Part shown: positions 27,601-36,097 of the stretch, in pieces | How the letters are laid out: every line of letters begins with the position of its first letter | How positions within the stretch are numbered: position 1 is the stretch's first letter | NCBI GenBank assembly: GCA_964624635.1 | Contig: CAZUXM010000002.1 | Span: 36,967 to 100,966 of the forward strand | Origin: JANWKQ01 sp964624635 | Lineage (GTDB): Bacteria > Bacteroidota > Bacteroidia > CAIKAF01 | DNA: 64,000 nucleotides | Reading direction: 5' to 3' | Program-made: the position numbers and the translations under genes | The notes under the pieces: generated by a model | Database searches by the model: none | What the model saw: the letters and a program-made list of their open reading frames with translations, nothing else | What the model was told of the DNA's origin: nothing

Positions 27601-29212
27601 CGAATGATACTTTTGCATTTGAGTCAGCAATGTCTACAATACCTTCAAACATACTGTCCCCCAATTTAGCAGTTGTAGTAATGTCTTTGTAATTGTAACC
27701 GTTAAACTCAAGTTGTTTTATTTTACCATCAAATTTTACATGACTGTCACCATTTTTAAAATTAAATCCCTGTCCATTCACATTTCCGGAAAATGTTACT
27801 TTGCCAAATTCTTTTATGCCGGTTAATGCTCCTATGTTAAATTGTTGTGCATCCGTTTTGCCACTATAGAAGTATTCTCCATCTTTTGATTTTTTGTAGA
27901 GATGCATGTCAAGATCGGCATTGCCTATTTTGGTGGTAGCAAAACCATCAATATGTAAATCAGAGAAATATCCTTTCAGATGTCCCTGATATTTTATAAT
28001 CCCAAGTTTTTTAATCTCTTTTGGAGCAACTACTTTTTTCTTATCCTTGAATGGAGGAATTGGAATCATTTCCAAGTCCATAGCATCGGTGGTAAGCTTC
28101 TTAACTTTAAAATTTATATAAGTGCTATCAATATTTGGTAATCCAACCAACTCAATATCCCCTACCATTTGGCTGATGTGTCCAAAGTAAATGGAAAACC
28201 CATTTGCTTTTAAGTTGCCTAATGTACCTGCCGCTCCTCCCTTAAATCTGAAATCAAAATCAATTCCTTTTAAGTTACGCGTAAAATATGAAATGTCTGA
28301 TGCATTGATATTGCTCATATCAAGATCAGCAATCATGTATACACTGTCGTTAAAGTGGCTAAAGCTTTTCCAATTACTATAGCGCATTGAAAAGTATCCG
28401 GCAAAATTGCTTTTATATGTATTAAGCTTAAATCCTTTAAAAGTAAGTTCTTTTGAACTGATGATTACATGAGAAGAGAATTTTTTCATAGCTAAACCGC
28501 TTTCTTCGAAAGCCATGAGGTTTTCTACATCCATTTCAATGGTATCTCCTCTGATTTGAAAAGCGCCTACTTTACCGGAGATACTATGAACCCTAATATC
28601 GGATGGAAGGAAATCAGCATCGAGTATTTTTTGATTTTCATTTTTGATACGAAGATTACATTCATCCAGTACTAAACTGTTTACATTGAATACCCATAAT
28701 TTTCCCTTCTTTTTTTTCTTGGCTTTCTCCACATTCCCTTTTAGTTTGTTAATGAATTGAGTTAAGTTAGGAGTGTTTTCCCCTTTATAGGTTCGCATGT
28801 TGAAGTAACCATCCTGAAGCACTACTCTTTTTACATCAATGTAACCCTTTCCGGTATAAATATTATTTACGTCCACTTTTACAATAGCAGCATGAATAAT
28901 AGTATCAGCTCGATGATCTTTCACCATCACTTCACTTAAAGAAATCGTTTTTTTGAAAAAATTAATTTGAACTCTATTGATATTTACTTCAACATCATAG
29001 GTTTTTTTAAGGTAAGCACTTAACTGATGAGCTAGCCAGGTTTGTACAACAGGGAGCTGTAATGCAATCAACGCACTAATAATCACAATAAAAATGGTTA
29101 ATACAGTTCCTCTGAACCATTTCCAAATGGTTCTACCCACAGATCTTTTTTTCGGTTTCACCGGAAGATCTTCATTTTCCAATCCTGCTATGGTTTCTAT
29201 ATCTTTGTTCAA
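24605..29212 (-). CDS. TamB/DUF490-like translocation and assembly protein
   Basis: 1535 residues. A short cytoplasmic tail and one membrane helix (about 36-57, GTVLTIFIVIISALIALQL) precede a very long periplasmic region of repeated beta strands, with an AsmA-like start (LKKTYDVEVNINRV) and a TamB C-terminal domain with FSLLVLNQFLPPES, GNTSLELLSGQLNNWL, VSVALSTQLF and GVGISYKVEF. Such proteins bridge the envelope and help move lipids or outer-membrane proteins. The C-terminus is Lys/Asn-rich. The start is a TTG; it lies 13 bases from the start of the divergent tsaD, so both promoters overlap the partner gene. Confidence 0.85.
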   Translation of the reverse strand: MNKDIETIAGLENEDLPVKPKKRSVGRTIWKWFRGTVLTIFIVIISALIALQLPVVQTWLAHQLSAYLKKTYDVEVNINRVQINFFKKTISLSEVMVKDHRADTIIHAAIVKVDVNNIYTGKGYIDVKRVVLQDGYFNMRTYKGENTPNLTQFINKLKGNVEKAKKKKKGKLWVFNVNSLVLDECNLRIKNENQKILDADFLPSDIRVHSISGKVGAFQIRGDTIEMDVENLMAFEESGLAMKKFSSHVIISSKELTFKGFKLNTYKSNFAGYFSMRYSNWKSFSHFNDSVYMIADLDMSNINASDISYFTRNLKGIDFDFRFKGGAAGTLGNLKANGFSIYFGHISQMVGDIELVGLPNIDSTYINFKVKKLTTDAMDLEMIPIPPFKDKKKVVAPKEIKKLGIIKYQGHLKGYFSDLHIDGFATTKIGNADLDMHLYKKSKDGEYFYSGKTDAQQFNIGALTGIKEFGKVTFSGNVNGQGFNFKNGDSHVKFDGKIKQLEFNGYNYKDITTTAKLGDSMFEGIVDIADSNAKVSFVGTVNMKDKKTPIYDFTADIQRADLVKLNIHKSKETSVLSTTFTVNMRGKTIDDLVGQVRICGTDYIQGEKKHHMETMVINSTYKTADSTKTIDIHSDIVDARFSGKFKFIPLFNEIKKQVNHVAPSLKMTPDEKIAYTPQDFYFYIILTHPELLTDVFAPDLYISDQSTIEGRLGSKDNYLSTEINAGKIKYKKFAFDNFYFYARNKGEKLRVQSDARAFHLSDSTKIDNFNMTATARNDSLDLWFGFQNEVANLNGASINILTYFGDAPTYKFNIHDSYFYFNDSLWTVNNDNKIIFDSKTLAVENLSIITDKGKKKILSVNGKCSEDPNDFIKVTMNRFPLEVVNGFLPTDKLKLKGDISGDINTYKLLQKPYLTTSIAIDNFKVNDMLLGVLGVGSTYDPEKEEINMNSLLMKDGKNIIAIKDGKIKLKKGEDGFDIDAQIDGLDLSVAEKMANPVFTNLQGKAYGPFTLKGTFKDPQIETKLTLKNAGLRLAYLNAYFYFAMDGKEILINNNIIKIPQLDLTDRFGNSGTAKGKITHKMFQNMFLDIKLETKNMCVMETTEKDNEQFFGKAFVTGKATIIGPMNDIIVAANMLTEKNTVLNIPIKSSKSLRQNNFIEFINPNDSIEDNTVVEEPKGNFTLDLNVKATPDATVRIVFDETVGDVITCQGNSEKINLTLDTKGRFTMTGSYVISKGDYLFTLQNIINKKFTVKNGSSISFTGNPYYAIVNATAIYRANASVHPIVSSFMDPQQAELYRKATRVDCELTLTNTLADLLLGFNLQTPSLDANASSIVKSALNTQEEMNRQVFSLLVLNQFLPPESTGGVSSSQSSMISSGFGNTSLELLSGQLNNWLSKITKDVNINLNYKTGSQTSQDQVSVALSTQLFNERVIIDGDLGVGVGAAKVQQTNNQIVGNVSVEVKVTNDGKLRLRAFNRSNDFNILKNSVDYTQGVGISYKVEFDNWGDLFKSKNPKKKKNKKDKNNTEVTDSVKTN
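29200..29207 (+). promoter_or_regulatory. -7 promoter box of tsaD
   Basis: TATCTTTG on the plus strand fits TAnnTTTG and lies 18 bases before the tsaD ATG, inside the first codons of the divergent tamB-like gene. Confidence 0.6.
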
Positions 29213-29225
29213 AGTTGGTTAATCA

Positions 29226-30260
29226 ATGCAAAAGTCGCCGATTTATATTTTAGGTATTGAGTCCAGTTGTGACGACACCTCAGCATCTGTTATAAAAAAC
29301 GATGAAATCCTGAGCAATATTGTTGCTAATCAGGAGGTGCATCGTTTGTACGGCGGCGTTGTTCCCGAACTTGCTTCACGTAGCCATCAGGAACATATAG
29401 TACCTGTTGTACAAGCTGCGCTAAGCCAAGCAAATATACGAAAAGATCAGCTATCTGCTATTGCTTTTACGAGAGGACCCGGACTTTTAGGCTCCCTATT
29501 AGTAGGTAGTTCTTTTGCGAAAGGATTGGCATTATCTCTTCAAATTCCCCTCATTGATGTGCATCATATGCAAGCCCATATGATGGCACACTGGATTAAA
29601 GAGAGTAATATCATTCCTCATGGGAAGCAGCCATCTTTTCCTTTTTTATGTTTAACAGTGAGTGGAGGACATACTCAAATAGTTATGATTAAAGATTATT
29701 TAACTTTTGAAGTATTGGGAGAAACCATTGATGATGCCGCCGGTGAGGCATTTGATAAATTGGCTAAAATGCTTGGACTTTCTTATCCCGGAGGACCTGT
29801 TATTGATAAATTGGCTTCCTCAGGGAATATTCACGCATTTGATTTTCCATCACCTCATTTACCGGGATATCAGTTTAGTTTCAGTGGACTAAAAACATCG
29901 GTATTATATTTTCTTCAGAAGAAACAAAAAGAAGATCCAGACTTTATTAAAAACAACATTCATGATATTTGTGCATCGTTTCAATCAACAGTAGTAAATA
30001 TTTTAGTGAATACTGTACATCGTGCTGCAAAAGACCATGGAATAAATTGTATTGGAATAGCCGGTGGGGTATCCGCCAATAGTTATTTAAGAAATCAACT
30101 GACTTTATTAGCCGATAAGCATCAGTACCAATTACATATTCCCAAATTTGAATATTGTACTGATAATGCGGCGATGATTGCTATTACAGGATATCACAAA
30201 TTTCTAAAAGGAGAGTTTGCTAATCAAAATATTGATACAAAAGCAAGGATTCAGTTGTAA
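29226..30260 (+). CDS. tsaD: tRNA N6-threonylcarbamoyladenosine transferase TsaD
   Basis: 344 residues. It transfers the threonylcarbamoyl group to adenosine 37 of ANN-reading tRNAs with TsaB and TsaE. The ASKHA-fold start ILGIESSCDDTSASV, the metal-binding HHMQAHMMAH, SGGHTQIV and GGVSANSYLRNQL are all family signatures, and the length is standard. Its -7 box is 18 bases upstream. It is divergent from the tamB-like gene and converges on porX with a gap of nine bases. Confidence 0.97.
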   Translation: MQKSPIYILGIESSCDDTSASVIKNDEILSNIVANQEVHRLYGGVVPELASRSHQEHIVPVVQAALSQANIRKDQLSAIAFTRGPGLLGSLLVGSSFAKGLALSLQIPLIDVHHMQAHMMAHWIKESNIIPHGKQPSFPFLCLTVSGGHTQIVMIKDYLTFEVLGETIDDAAGEAFDKLAKMLGLSYPGGPVIDKLASSGNIHAFDFPSPHLPGYQFSFSGLKTSVLYFLQKKQKEDPDFIKNNIHDICASFQSTVVNILVNTVHRAAKDHGINCIGIAGGVSANSYLRNQLTLLADKHQYQLHIPKFEYCTDNAAMIAITGYHKFLKGEFANQNIDTKARIQL

Positions 30261-30269
30261 TTAATCAAG

Positions 30270-31820
30270 TTATTTAGGACTCAATTTTACCAAAGGAATC
30301 AAACATTCTTCTAATGAAATCCCCCCGTGCTGGAAAGTATTTCTGTAAAAGTTCACGTAGTAATTGTAGTTGTTAGGGTAAGCAAAAAATTTATCGTCTT
30401 TGGCAAAAATATAACGAGTACTTACATTTACTCTTGGTAAAAAAGCTTTTGAAGGATCAGTAATCTCAAATACTTCTTTTACCTCATAACGCAAGTTTTT
30501 TCCTTGTTTATATCTTAAATTCGTTGTTGTGTTTTTATCACCTACTACCTGGCTTGGATCTTTTACTCTAACGGTACCATGATCAGTTGCGATGATGATA
30601 GGAGCTTTGAATTCAGCCGCTTTTTTAATAATATCAAATAAGGGAGAATGTTCAAACCAACTTAAGGTAAGCGATCTGTATGCTGATTCATCATCAGCTA
30701 ATTCTCTAATCACTTCCATATCAGTTCGGGCATGTGATAACATATCAACAAAATTATATACTATGATATTCATTTTGTTGGTCATGAGGTTTTTTAAGTT
30801 ATCAGCCAATTTTTTTCCGGCAGCCAGATTGGTGATTTTATTATAAGAGAATTTAATGTTCATGTTGAGTCTTTTTAATTGCTCAGCCATTAATTCTTCT
30901 TCATGCATATTTTTACCACCCTCTTCATCTTCTCCTACCCATAATTTAGGGTGGAGTTTCTCAATTTCACTGGGCATTAAACCTGCGAAAAGTGCATTAC
31001 GTGCATAGTGGGTAGCAGTAGGTAAAATACTGTAGAAAATTTCTTCATTTTCTACTTTGTATAATTCAGTAATCAATGGTTGTATCATTTTCCATTGATC
31101 AAAACGTAAATTATCTATTACAATAAAGAAGGTTGAATCATTTTTATTGACATCAGGAGCCACTTTGTTTTTGAATAGAGTATGGGATAGAGTAGGGCGT
31201 TCTTTAGCTTCACCGCTTAACCAATCCAAATAGTTGTCTTCTATAAAATCACAAAACCTGCTGTTAGCTTCGCTTTTTTGCATTTTCAACACCTCCTCCA
31301 TACTATTATCACTACTTTGCAACTCCATTTCCCAATACACCAGCTTCTTATATACTTCAACCCATTCTTCAAAGTTCAAGTCATCGGTTAACGTCATTCC
31401 AATATTTCTGAATTCCTGTTGATAGGCAGAGGTAGTTTTTTCACTGATAATTCTTTTGTTATCAAGATTTTTTTTGATAGAAAGTAATATCTGGTTTGGG
31501 TTCACAGGCTTAATGAGGTAATCAGAAATTTTTGACCCAATCGCTTCTTCCATGATATGCTCCTCTTCACTTTTGGTAATCATAATAATAGGAACTTCGG
31601 CCCTGATACTTTTTAATTCCTGTAGTGTTTCCAAACCTGTTAATCCCGGCATGTTTTCATCCAAAAAGACCAAATCAAAATCCTGTGATTTGAACAGGTC
31701 AACGGCATCACTCCCATTGTTTACAGTGTTTACAGTGTATCCTTTTTCTTTAAGAAATAAGATATGGGGTTTCAAAAGTTCAATTTCATCATCGGCCCAA
31801 AGGATATTTACTTTTTCCAT
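30270..31820 (-). CDS. porX: PorX-type response regulator with PglZ domain
   Basis: 517 residues. The CheY-like receiver (about 1-125) has the acidic pair DD at 10-11, phosphorylated Asp54 in FLDENMPG, and a conserved Lys in MITKSEEE. The C-terminal PglZ/alkaline-phosphatase-like domain has THYARNALFAG with Thr270 as the likely nucleophile and IIATDHGTVRV as metal site. PorX controls type IX secretion genes in Bacteroidota and acts as an oligonucleotide phosphodiesterase in Porphyromonas. The ATG at 31820 gives the usual MEKVNILWADDE; an upstream in-frame ATG (31859) adds 13 unusual residues. Its partner PorY is not in the window. Confidence 0.92.
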   Translation of the reverse strand: MEKVNILWADDEIELLKPHILFLKEKGYTVNTVNNGSDAVDLFKSQDFDLVFLDENMPGLTGLETLQELKSIRAEVPIIMITKSEEEHIMEEAIGSKISDYLIKPVNPNQILLSIKKNLDNKRIISEKTTSAYQQEFRNIGMTLTDDLNFEEWVEVYKKLVYWEMELQSSDNSMEEVLKMQKSEANSRFCDFIEDNYLDWLSGEAKERPTLSHTLFKNKVAPDVNKNDSTFFIVIDNLRFDQWKMIQPLITELYKVENEEIFYSILPTATHYARNALFAGLMPSEIEKLHPKLWVGEDEEGGKNMHEEELMAEQLKRLNMNIKFSYNKITNLAAGKKLADNLKNLMTNKMNIIVYNFVDMLSHARTDMEVIRELADDESAYRSLTLSWFEHSPLFDIIKKAAEFKAPIIIATDHGTVRVKDPSQVVGDKNTTTNLRYKQGKNLRYEVKEVFEITDPSKAFLPRVNVSTRYIFAKDDKFFAYPNNYNYYVNFYRNTFQHGGISLEECLIPLVKLSPK

Positions 31821-31938
31821 AAACTGAGTATATAATAGTTGTGAATACGTAGTAAACATAATAATTTAATATTTAGTATATAGCCTCTTAAGATTTGTTT
31901 TGAAATTTCAATTTATAACCAACTGTTGTATTTTTTAT

Positions 31939-31946
31939 TAAACTTG
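31939..31946 (+). promoter_or_regulatory. probable -7 promoter box of the DUF3667 gene
   Basis: TAAACTTG has one mismatch to TAnnTTTG and lies 16 bases before the ATG at 31963. Confidence 0.35.
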
Positions 31947-31962
31947 TAGTAATAACAATCTG

Positions 31963-32730
31963 ATGCCAAGGCATACTAAAGAATATCAAGATAAAACCCG
32001 GTTGGAAAAATCGGAGGGTAGGTTTACTGTTAAAGGGATGCTTCAGGATGAACTTTATAACCTGATACATCTTGAAAGAAGAAAGTTCTTTTATACTGCC
32101 TGGGACCTAACCGTACGCCCAGCCCGGTCCATTAAAATGGTATTATCAGGCCATAGAAAATATTTATATCCATATTTAAATTATCTTTTCCTGATTGGAA
32201 CTATCACCATTTTTTTATCAGTACATTATAAGTTCTTTGTTACAGGGTTTGATATTGGAACTCAAAGCAGTTTTTTTGATAACATATTAAACGGAATGGG
32301 TTTTGACCTCGAATTCCGGAAATCTTTCTTTTTTTATGCTGAAGAATTTGCAACTATAGTAAACATTGTAGCTATACCATTTTTTTCATTATTTACGTAT
32401 CTGTTTTTTTATAAATCGAGATACAATTATGCAGAACATTTTATTTTAAATGTATATATAGCTGCCCAGCAATTATTGTTCTTGCTTTTATTTATTCCAT
32501 TTCTTGAGTTATTTAAATCATCCAGAGATAACGTAATATTTACTTATACTGCTATTATGCAAGTATATAATATATGGGTTTACGTTGTATTTTTTGAAGG
32601 GAAGTTGATATGGAAGATTATAAAAAGTATTTTGGTGATAATATTGGCTTTTATTGTTCAAACTCCTTTCAATTATGGTGTTTATGCACTACTAAGACCA
32701 TTTACTGAATGGATGGATAAAGTATTCTAG
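31963..32730 (+). CDS. DUF3667 membrane protein
   Basis: 255 residues. The soluble start (GRFTVKGMLQDELYNLIHLERRKF) and the RPARSIKMVLSGHRKYLYPYL segment are the hallmark of DUF3667 proteins. About five membrane helices follow. Members are common in Bacteroidota and their function is unknown. A near-consensus -7 box precedes it. It ends 38 bases before the start of the HD phosphohydrolase gene, whose own promoter box follows closely. Confidence 0.8.
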   Translation: MPRHTKEYQDKTRLEKSEGRFTVKGMLQDELYNLIHLERRKFFYTAWDLTVRPARSIKMVLSGHRKYLYPYLNYLFLIGTITIFLSVHYKFFVTGFDIGTQSSFFDNILNGMGFDLEFRKSFFFYAEEFATIVNIVAIPFFSLFTYLFFYKSRYNYAEHFILNVYIAAQQLLFLLLFIPFLELFKSSRDNVIFTYTAIMQVYNIWVYVVFFEGKLIWKIIKSILVIILAFIVQTPFNYGVYALLRPFTEWMDKVF

Positions 32731-32741
32731 GGTTAAAGTTG

Positions 32742-32749
32742 TACTTTTG
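32742..32749 (+). promoter_or_regulatory. -7 promoter box of the HD phosphohydrolase gene
   Basis: TACTTTTG is a perfect TAnnTTTG match. It lies 19 bases before the TTG at 32769, which fits that codon as start and excludes the earlier in-frame TTG at 32739. Confidence 0.6.
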
Positions 32750-32768
32750 CAGTCAAATAAAATTAGGT

Positions 32769-33974
32769 TTGGCCAAACAAAAAATATTTAATGATCCGGT
32801 TCATGGGTTTATTACCATTAGTGATCCACTCATACAAAAGCTGCTTGATCATCCATATTTTCAAAGATTAGGAAGAATAAGTCAGTTAGGATTATCATAT
32901 CTGGTTTATCCCGGTGCTCACCATACCCGACTGCATCATGCATTGGGAGCTGTTCATTTAATGGGAGAGGCGTTAGATATATTAATTCAAAAAGGGGTAG
33001 AAATTTCCAAAGAGGAAATTCAAGCAGCTAAAGTTGCCATATTGTTACATGATATCGGTCATGGTCCTTTTTCTCATACGTTAGAAACAAGTATTATGCC
33101 CGGCATTGAACATGAATCTATTTCGTTAGATATCATGAAAGAACTCAATGAACAATTTAATGGGGAATTAGATCTTACTATCGCTATTTTTACCAGAAAA
33201 TACCATAAAGCATTTTTAAGTGAGTTGGTGTCCGGGCAGTTAGATGTTGACAGACTTGATTACCTGATGAGAGATAGTTTTTTTACAGGAGTTGCTGAAG
33301 GCATTATCGGTTCAGAAAGAATCATTAAAATGATGAATGTGGCTGATGGGCGTTTGTTAGTGGAGCAAAAAGGGATTTATTCAGTAGAAAAGTTTTTGAT
33401 TGCCCGTAGGCTCATGTATTGGCAGGTGTATTTTCATAAAACAGTGATTGGAGCCGAAGCTTTGCTAACCGGCATATTGCGAAGAGCAAAAGAATTAGGC
33501 AATTTAGGTGAAGAGCTTTTTTGTACATCAGCACTTAGAAATTTCCTTTACAAGTCAGATCAAAAACTACTTCACCAATTTGTAAAACTGGACGATATGG
33601 ATATTCTGGCATCCATAAAAGAATGGGTACAACACAAGGACCCTATTTTGTCAGATTTATGTTTTAGGCTCATCTACAGAAAACTTTTTAGAGTAAAATT
33701 ACAGGCTGAACCCTTTGACAGGCTTGAAATTGAAGATATTCGGACAAAAGTGAATAATAAATTGAATCTTAAAGACAATAACCTGGTAAGTTATTACGTT
33801 AGCAATTCGTTCGTTAGTACCCAAGCATATGAGGAAACTGTGGGTGAAGTGCTGATTCTAGACAAAAAAGGGGAGGTTTTGCCCCTCTTTAAAGTTTCTG
33901 ATCACCTTCTACCGGAGGATATGTCTAGAGTTATAACGAAGCATTTTGTTTGTTATCCCAAGGATATTGAATAA
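32769..33974 (+). CDS. HD-domain phosphohydrolase, SAMHD1/dGTPase-like
   Basis: About 401 residues, starting MAKQKIFNDPVHGFITI at a TTG. The HD domain has HHTRLHHALG, HDIGHGPFSH and a distant Asp (VDRLDYLMRD), the metal-binding set of dNTP triphosphohydrolases. The C-terminal half is family-typical. It would cleave dNTPs to nucleoside and triphosphate, though some relatives act on other nucleotides. It precedes lpxD by 15 bases and may share transcription with the lipid A genes. Confidence 0.88.
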   Translation: MAKQKIFNDPVHGFITISDPLIQKLLDHPYFQRLGRISQLGLSYLVYPGAHHTRLHHALGAVHLMGEALDILIQKGVEISKEEIQAAKVAILLHDIGHGPFSHTLETSIMPGIEHESISLDIMKELNEQFNGELDLTIAIFTRKYHKAFLSELVSGQLDVDRLDYLMRDSFFTGVAEGIIGSERIIKMMNVADGRLLVEQKGIYSVEKFLIARRLMYWQVYFHKTVIGAEALLTGILRRAKELGNLGEELFCTSALRNFLYKSDQKLLHQFVKLDDMDILASIKEWVQHKDPILSDLCFRLIYRKLFRVKLQAEPFDRLEIEDIRTKVNNKLNLKDNNLVSYYVSNSFVSTQAYEETVGEVLILDKKGEVLPLFKVSDHLLPEDMSRVITKHFVCYPKDIE

Positions 33975-33989
33975 CTTAGCCCCACGATT

Positions 33990-35033
33990 ATGGAGTACTC
34001 AGCCCACCAAATTGCCTCGTTGATCAATGGAGAGATCATTGGGGATCCACAGGTCACCGTCAATAATTTATCTAAAATAGAAGAAGGAGGCCCGGGTACA
34101 CTGAGTTTTCTCGGTAATCCTAAGTACGAAGAGTACATATATAATACACTTGCTAGTATTGTTATCGTTAACAAGGCTTTTACCCCAAAAAATAAAATTG
34201 AAGCTACTTTAATAAAAGTTGAAGACCCCTATCAGGCTTTTTCTACTTTGTTAGCGGCATATAATACCAAGACGAATGGATTACATGGTATTGAGCAGCC
34301 CACCCATATAGCACCTACAGCATCTATAGGAACTAATACGGCGGTAGCATCATTTGTTTATGTAAGCCATAGAGCCAAAATTGGTAATAACTGCAAAATA
34401 TATAGTAATGTATCTATTGGAAATGATGTAGTCATCGGTAACGATGTAATCATTCATCCGGGCGTAAAAATTTATCAGAAATGTGTGATTGGCGATAGAA
34501 CGGTTATTCATTCTAATGCAGTGGTTGGGTCTGATGGTTTTGGATTTACCAAAGATAAGGATGGAGTGTATACCAAAGTTCCACAAATAGGAAATGTAAT
34601 TATTGGCGAAGATGTAGAAATAGGTGCCAATACAACGATAGACAGTGCTACTTTAGGTTCAACCATTATTGGGAATGGAGTTAAGTTAGATAACCTGATT
34701 CAAATAGGGCATAATGTTGAAGTGGGTGATCATACAGCCATTGCAGCATTGGTTGGTATTAGCGGCAGTACTAAAATTGGTAAACGTGTAATCATTGCAG
34801 GTCAAGTAGGTATTGTTGGGCACGTTGAAATTGCCGATGATATTACTATTGGAGCTCAGGCGGGTGTTACCCGTTCATTTACCACTCCGGGTATTACTAT
34901 TTTAGGAGCACCTGCCTATGAAATCAATGAAAGTAAAAAGATATTTATAGCTACCCGTCGTTTGCCTGACATGCAGGATAAACTAAGGTTATTGGAAAAA
35001 GAGATTGCTGAACTCAAGAAGAAACTCGAATAA
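33990..35033 (+). CDS. lpxD: UDP-3-O-acylglucosamine N-acyltransferase LpxD
   Basis: 347 residues. It adds the second, amide-linked hydroxyacyl chain in lipid A synthesis. The N-terminal uridine-binding domain (IASLINGEIIGDPQVTVNNLSKIEEG, then GTLSFLGNPKY) is followed by a left-handed beta-helix of hexapeptide repeats with QIGHNVEVGDHTAIAA (catalytic His) and a C-terminal coiled helix. Transcribed with the HD gene before it or from a weak box near 33972; followed by lpxA after 123 bases. Confidence 0.95.
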   Translation: MEYSAHQIASLINGEIIGDPQVTVNNLSKIEEGGPGTLSFLGNPKYEEYIYNTLASIVIVNKAFTPKNKIEATLIKVEDPYQAFSTLLAAYNTKTNGLHGIEQPTHIAPTASIGTNTAVASFVYVSHRAKIGNNCKIYSNVSIGNDVVIGNDVIIHPGVKIYQKCVIGDRTVIHSNAVVGSDGFGFTKDKDGVYTKVPQIGNVIIGEDVEIGANTTIDSATLGSTIIGNGVKLDNLIQIGHNVEVGDHTAIAALVGISGSTKIGKRVIIAGQVGIVGHVEIADDITIGAQAGVTRSFTTPGITILGAPAYEINESKKIFIATRRLPDMQDKLRLLEKEIAELKKKLE

Positions 35034-35102
35034 TTATACCTACCATTTCTATTTCTTAAAATTACCGCTTCAGATTTAATAATTAAAACTCATTATTAAT
35101 TT

Positions 35103-35110
35103 TATTTTTG
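35103..35110 (+). promoter_or_regulatory. -7 promoter box of lpxA
   Basis: TATTTTTG is a perfect TAnnTTTG match 46 bases before the lpxA ATG. Confidence 0.55.
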
Positions 35111-35156
35111 CAATGTTTAAACACTAGCAGGATAAGGAATTCTTATCCATAACCAT

Positions 35157-35963
35157 ATGAATTATCCAAACACAGTAATTAATCCGGGCGCAAAAATTGG
35201 TAAAGATGTTAAGATTGATCCTTTTACTGTAATACATGATAATGTTGAAATAGGAGAAGGAACATGGATAGGGTCGAATGTTACTATTATGTCGGGTGCC
35301 CGAATTGGTGCTCATTGTAAAATATTTCCCGGAGCAGTTATTTCCGCAGTGCCTCAGGATTTAAAATTTGCAGGTGAAGAAACTACTACAGAAATAGGAA
35401 ATCATACTACTATCCGTGAATTTGTTACCATTAACAGAGGTACAAAAGACAGGATGAAAACAGTAGTAGGTAATCATTGTTTGATCATGGCTTATTGTCA
35501 TGTGGCACATGATTGTTTCATTGGGGATTACTGCATTTTAAGTAACAATACACAATTAGCAGGTCATATCATCATTGAGGACTATGCCATTTTGGGAGGC
35601 ATGTGTGCTTTACATCAATTCGTAAGAGTTGGTCGTCATGCGTTTGTAAGTGGAGGTTCATTGGGGGGGAAGGATATACCGCCATATACCGTAGCATGCA
35701 GATATCCATTAAGCTATGGTGGAATCAATTCTGTGGGTTTAAAACGCAGGGGTTTTTCGGCTGATACCATTAATCATATTCTTGATATTTATCGCGTAAT
35801 TTATAACGGGGGGTTTAATATTACTCAGGCATTAGAATACCTTGAACGTGAATTCACTGAATCAGAGGAGAAAAATGAAATAATGGAGTTCATTAGAAAA
35901 AGTCCCAGAGGTATTATACGCAGGTATACTACCGAAAATGAAGAAGAAGCCAAATACGAATAG
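35157..35963 (+). CDS. lpxA: acyl-ACP--UDP-N-acetylglucosamine O-acyltransferase LpxA
   Basis: 268 residues. It performs the first acylation of lipid A synthesis. The hexapeptide-repeat helix carries AYCHVAHDC with the catalytic His, followed by NNTQLAGHIIIEDYAILGG and the GLKRRGFS start of the C-terminal helical domain (about 195-268). It has its own promoter box, and precedes the lpxC-fabZ fusion by 134 bases. Confidence 0.94.
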   Translation: MNYPNTVINPGAKIGKDVKIDPFTVIHDNVEIGEGTWIGSNVTIMSGARIGAHCKIFPGAVISAVPQDLKFAGEETTTEIGNHTTIREFVTINRGTKDRMKTVVGNHCLIMAYCHVAHDCFIGDYCILSNNTQLAGHIIIEDYAILGGMCALHQFVRVGRHAFVSGGSLGGKDIPPYTVACRYPLSYGGINSVGLKRRGFSADTINHILDIYRVIYNGGFNITQALEYLEREFTESEEKNEIMEFIRKSPRGIIRRYTTENEEEAKYE

Positions 35964-36017
35964 GCTCAACCCCTTGCTATTTCAATAGTTTTTACCCGTT
36001 TTTTCAAAAAAAATTGC

Positions 36018-36025
36018 TAATCTTG
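36018..36025 (+). promoter_or_regulatory. probable -7 promoter box of lpxC-fabZ
   Basis: TAATCTTG has one mismatch to TAnnTTTG and lies 72 bases before the ATG at 36098. Confidence 0.35.
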
Positions 36026-36097
36026 CGTTCACTCAAACAGAGGAATCTGTTGGTTGAACCTTGAACTTAACACATTGTAGGTCGTTTTTTTTGAGAA

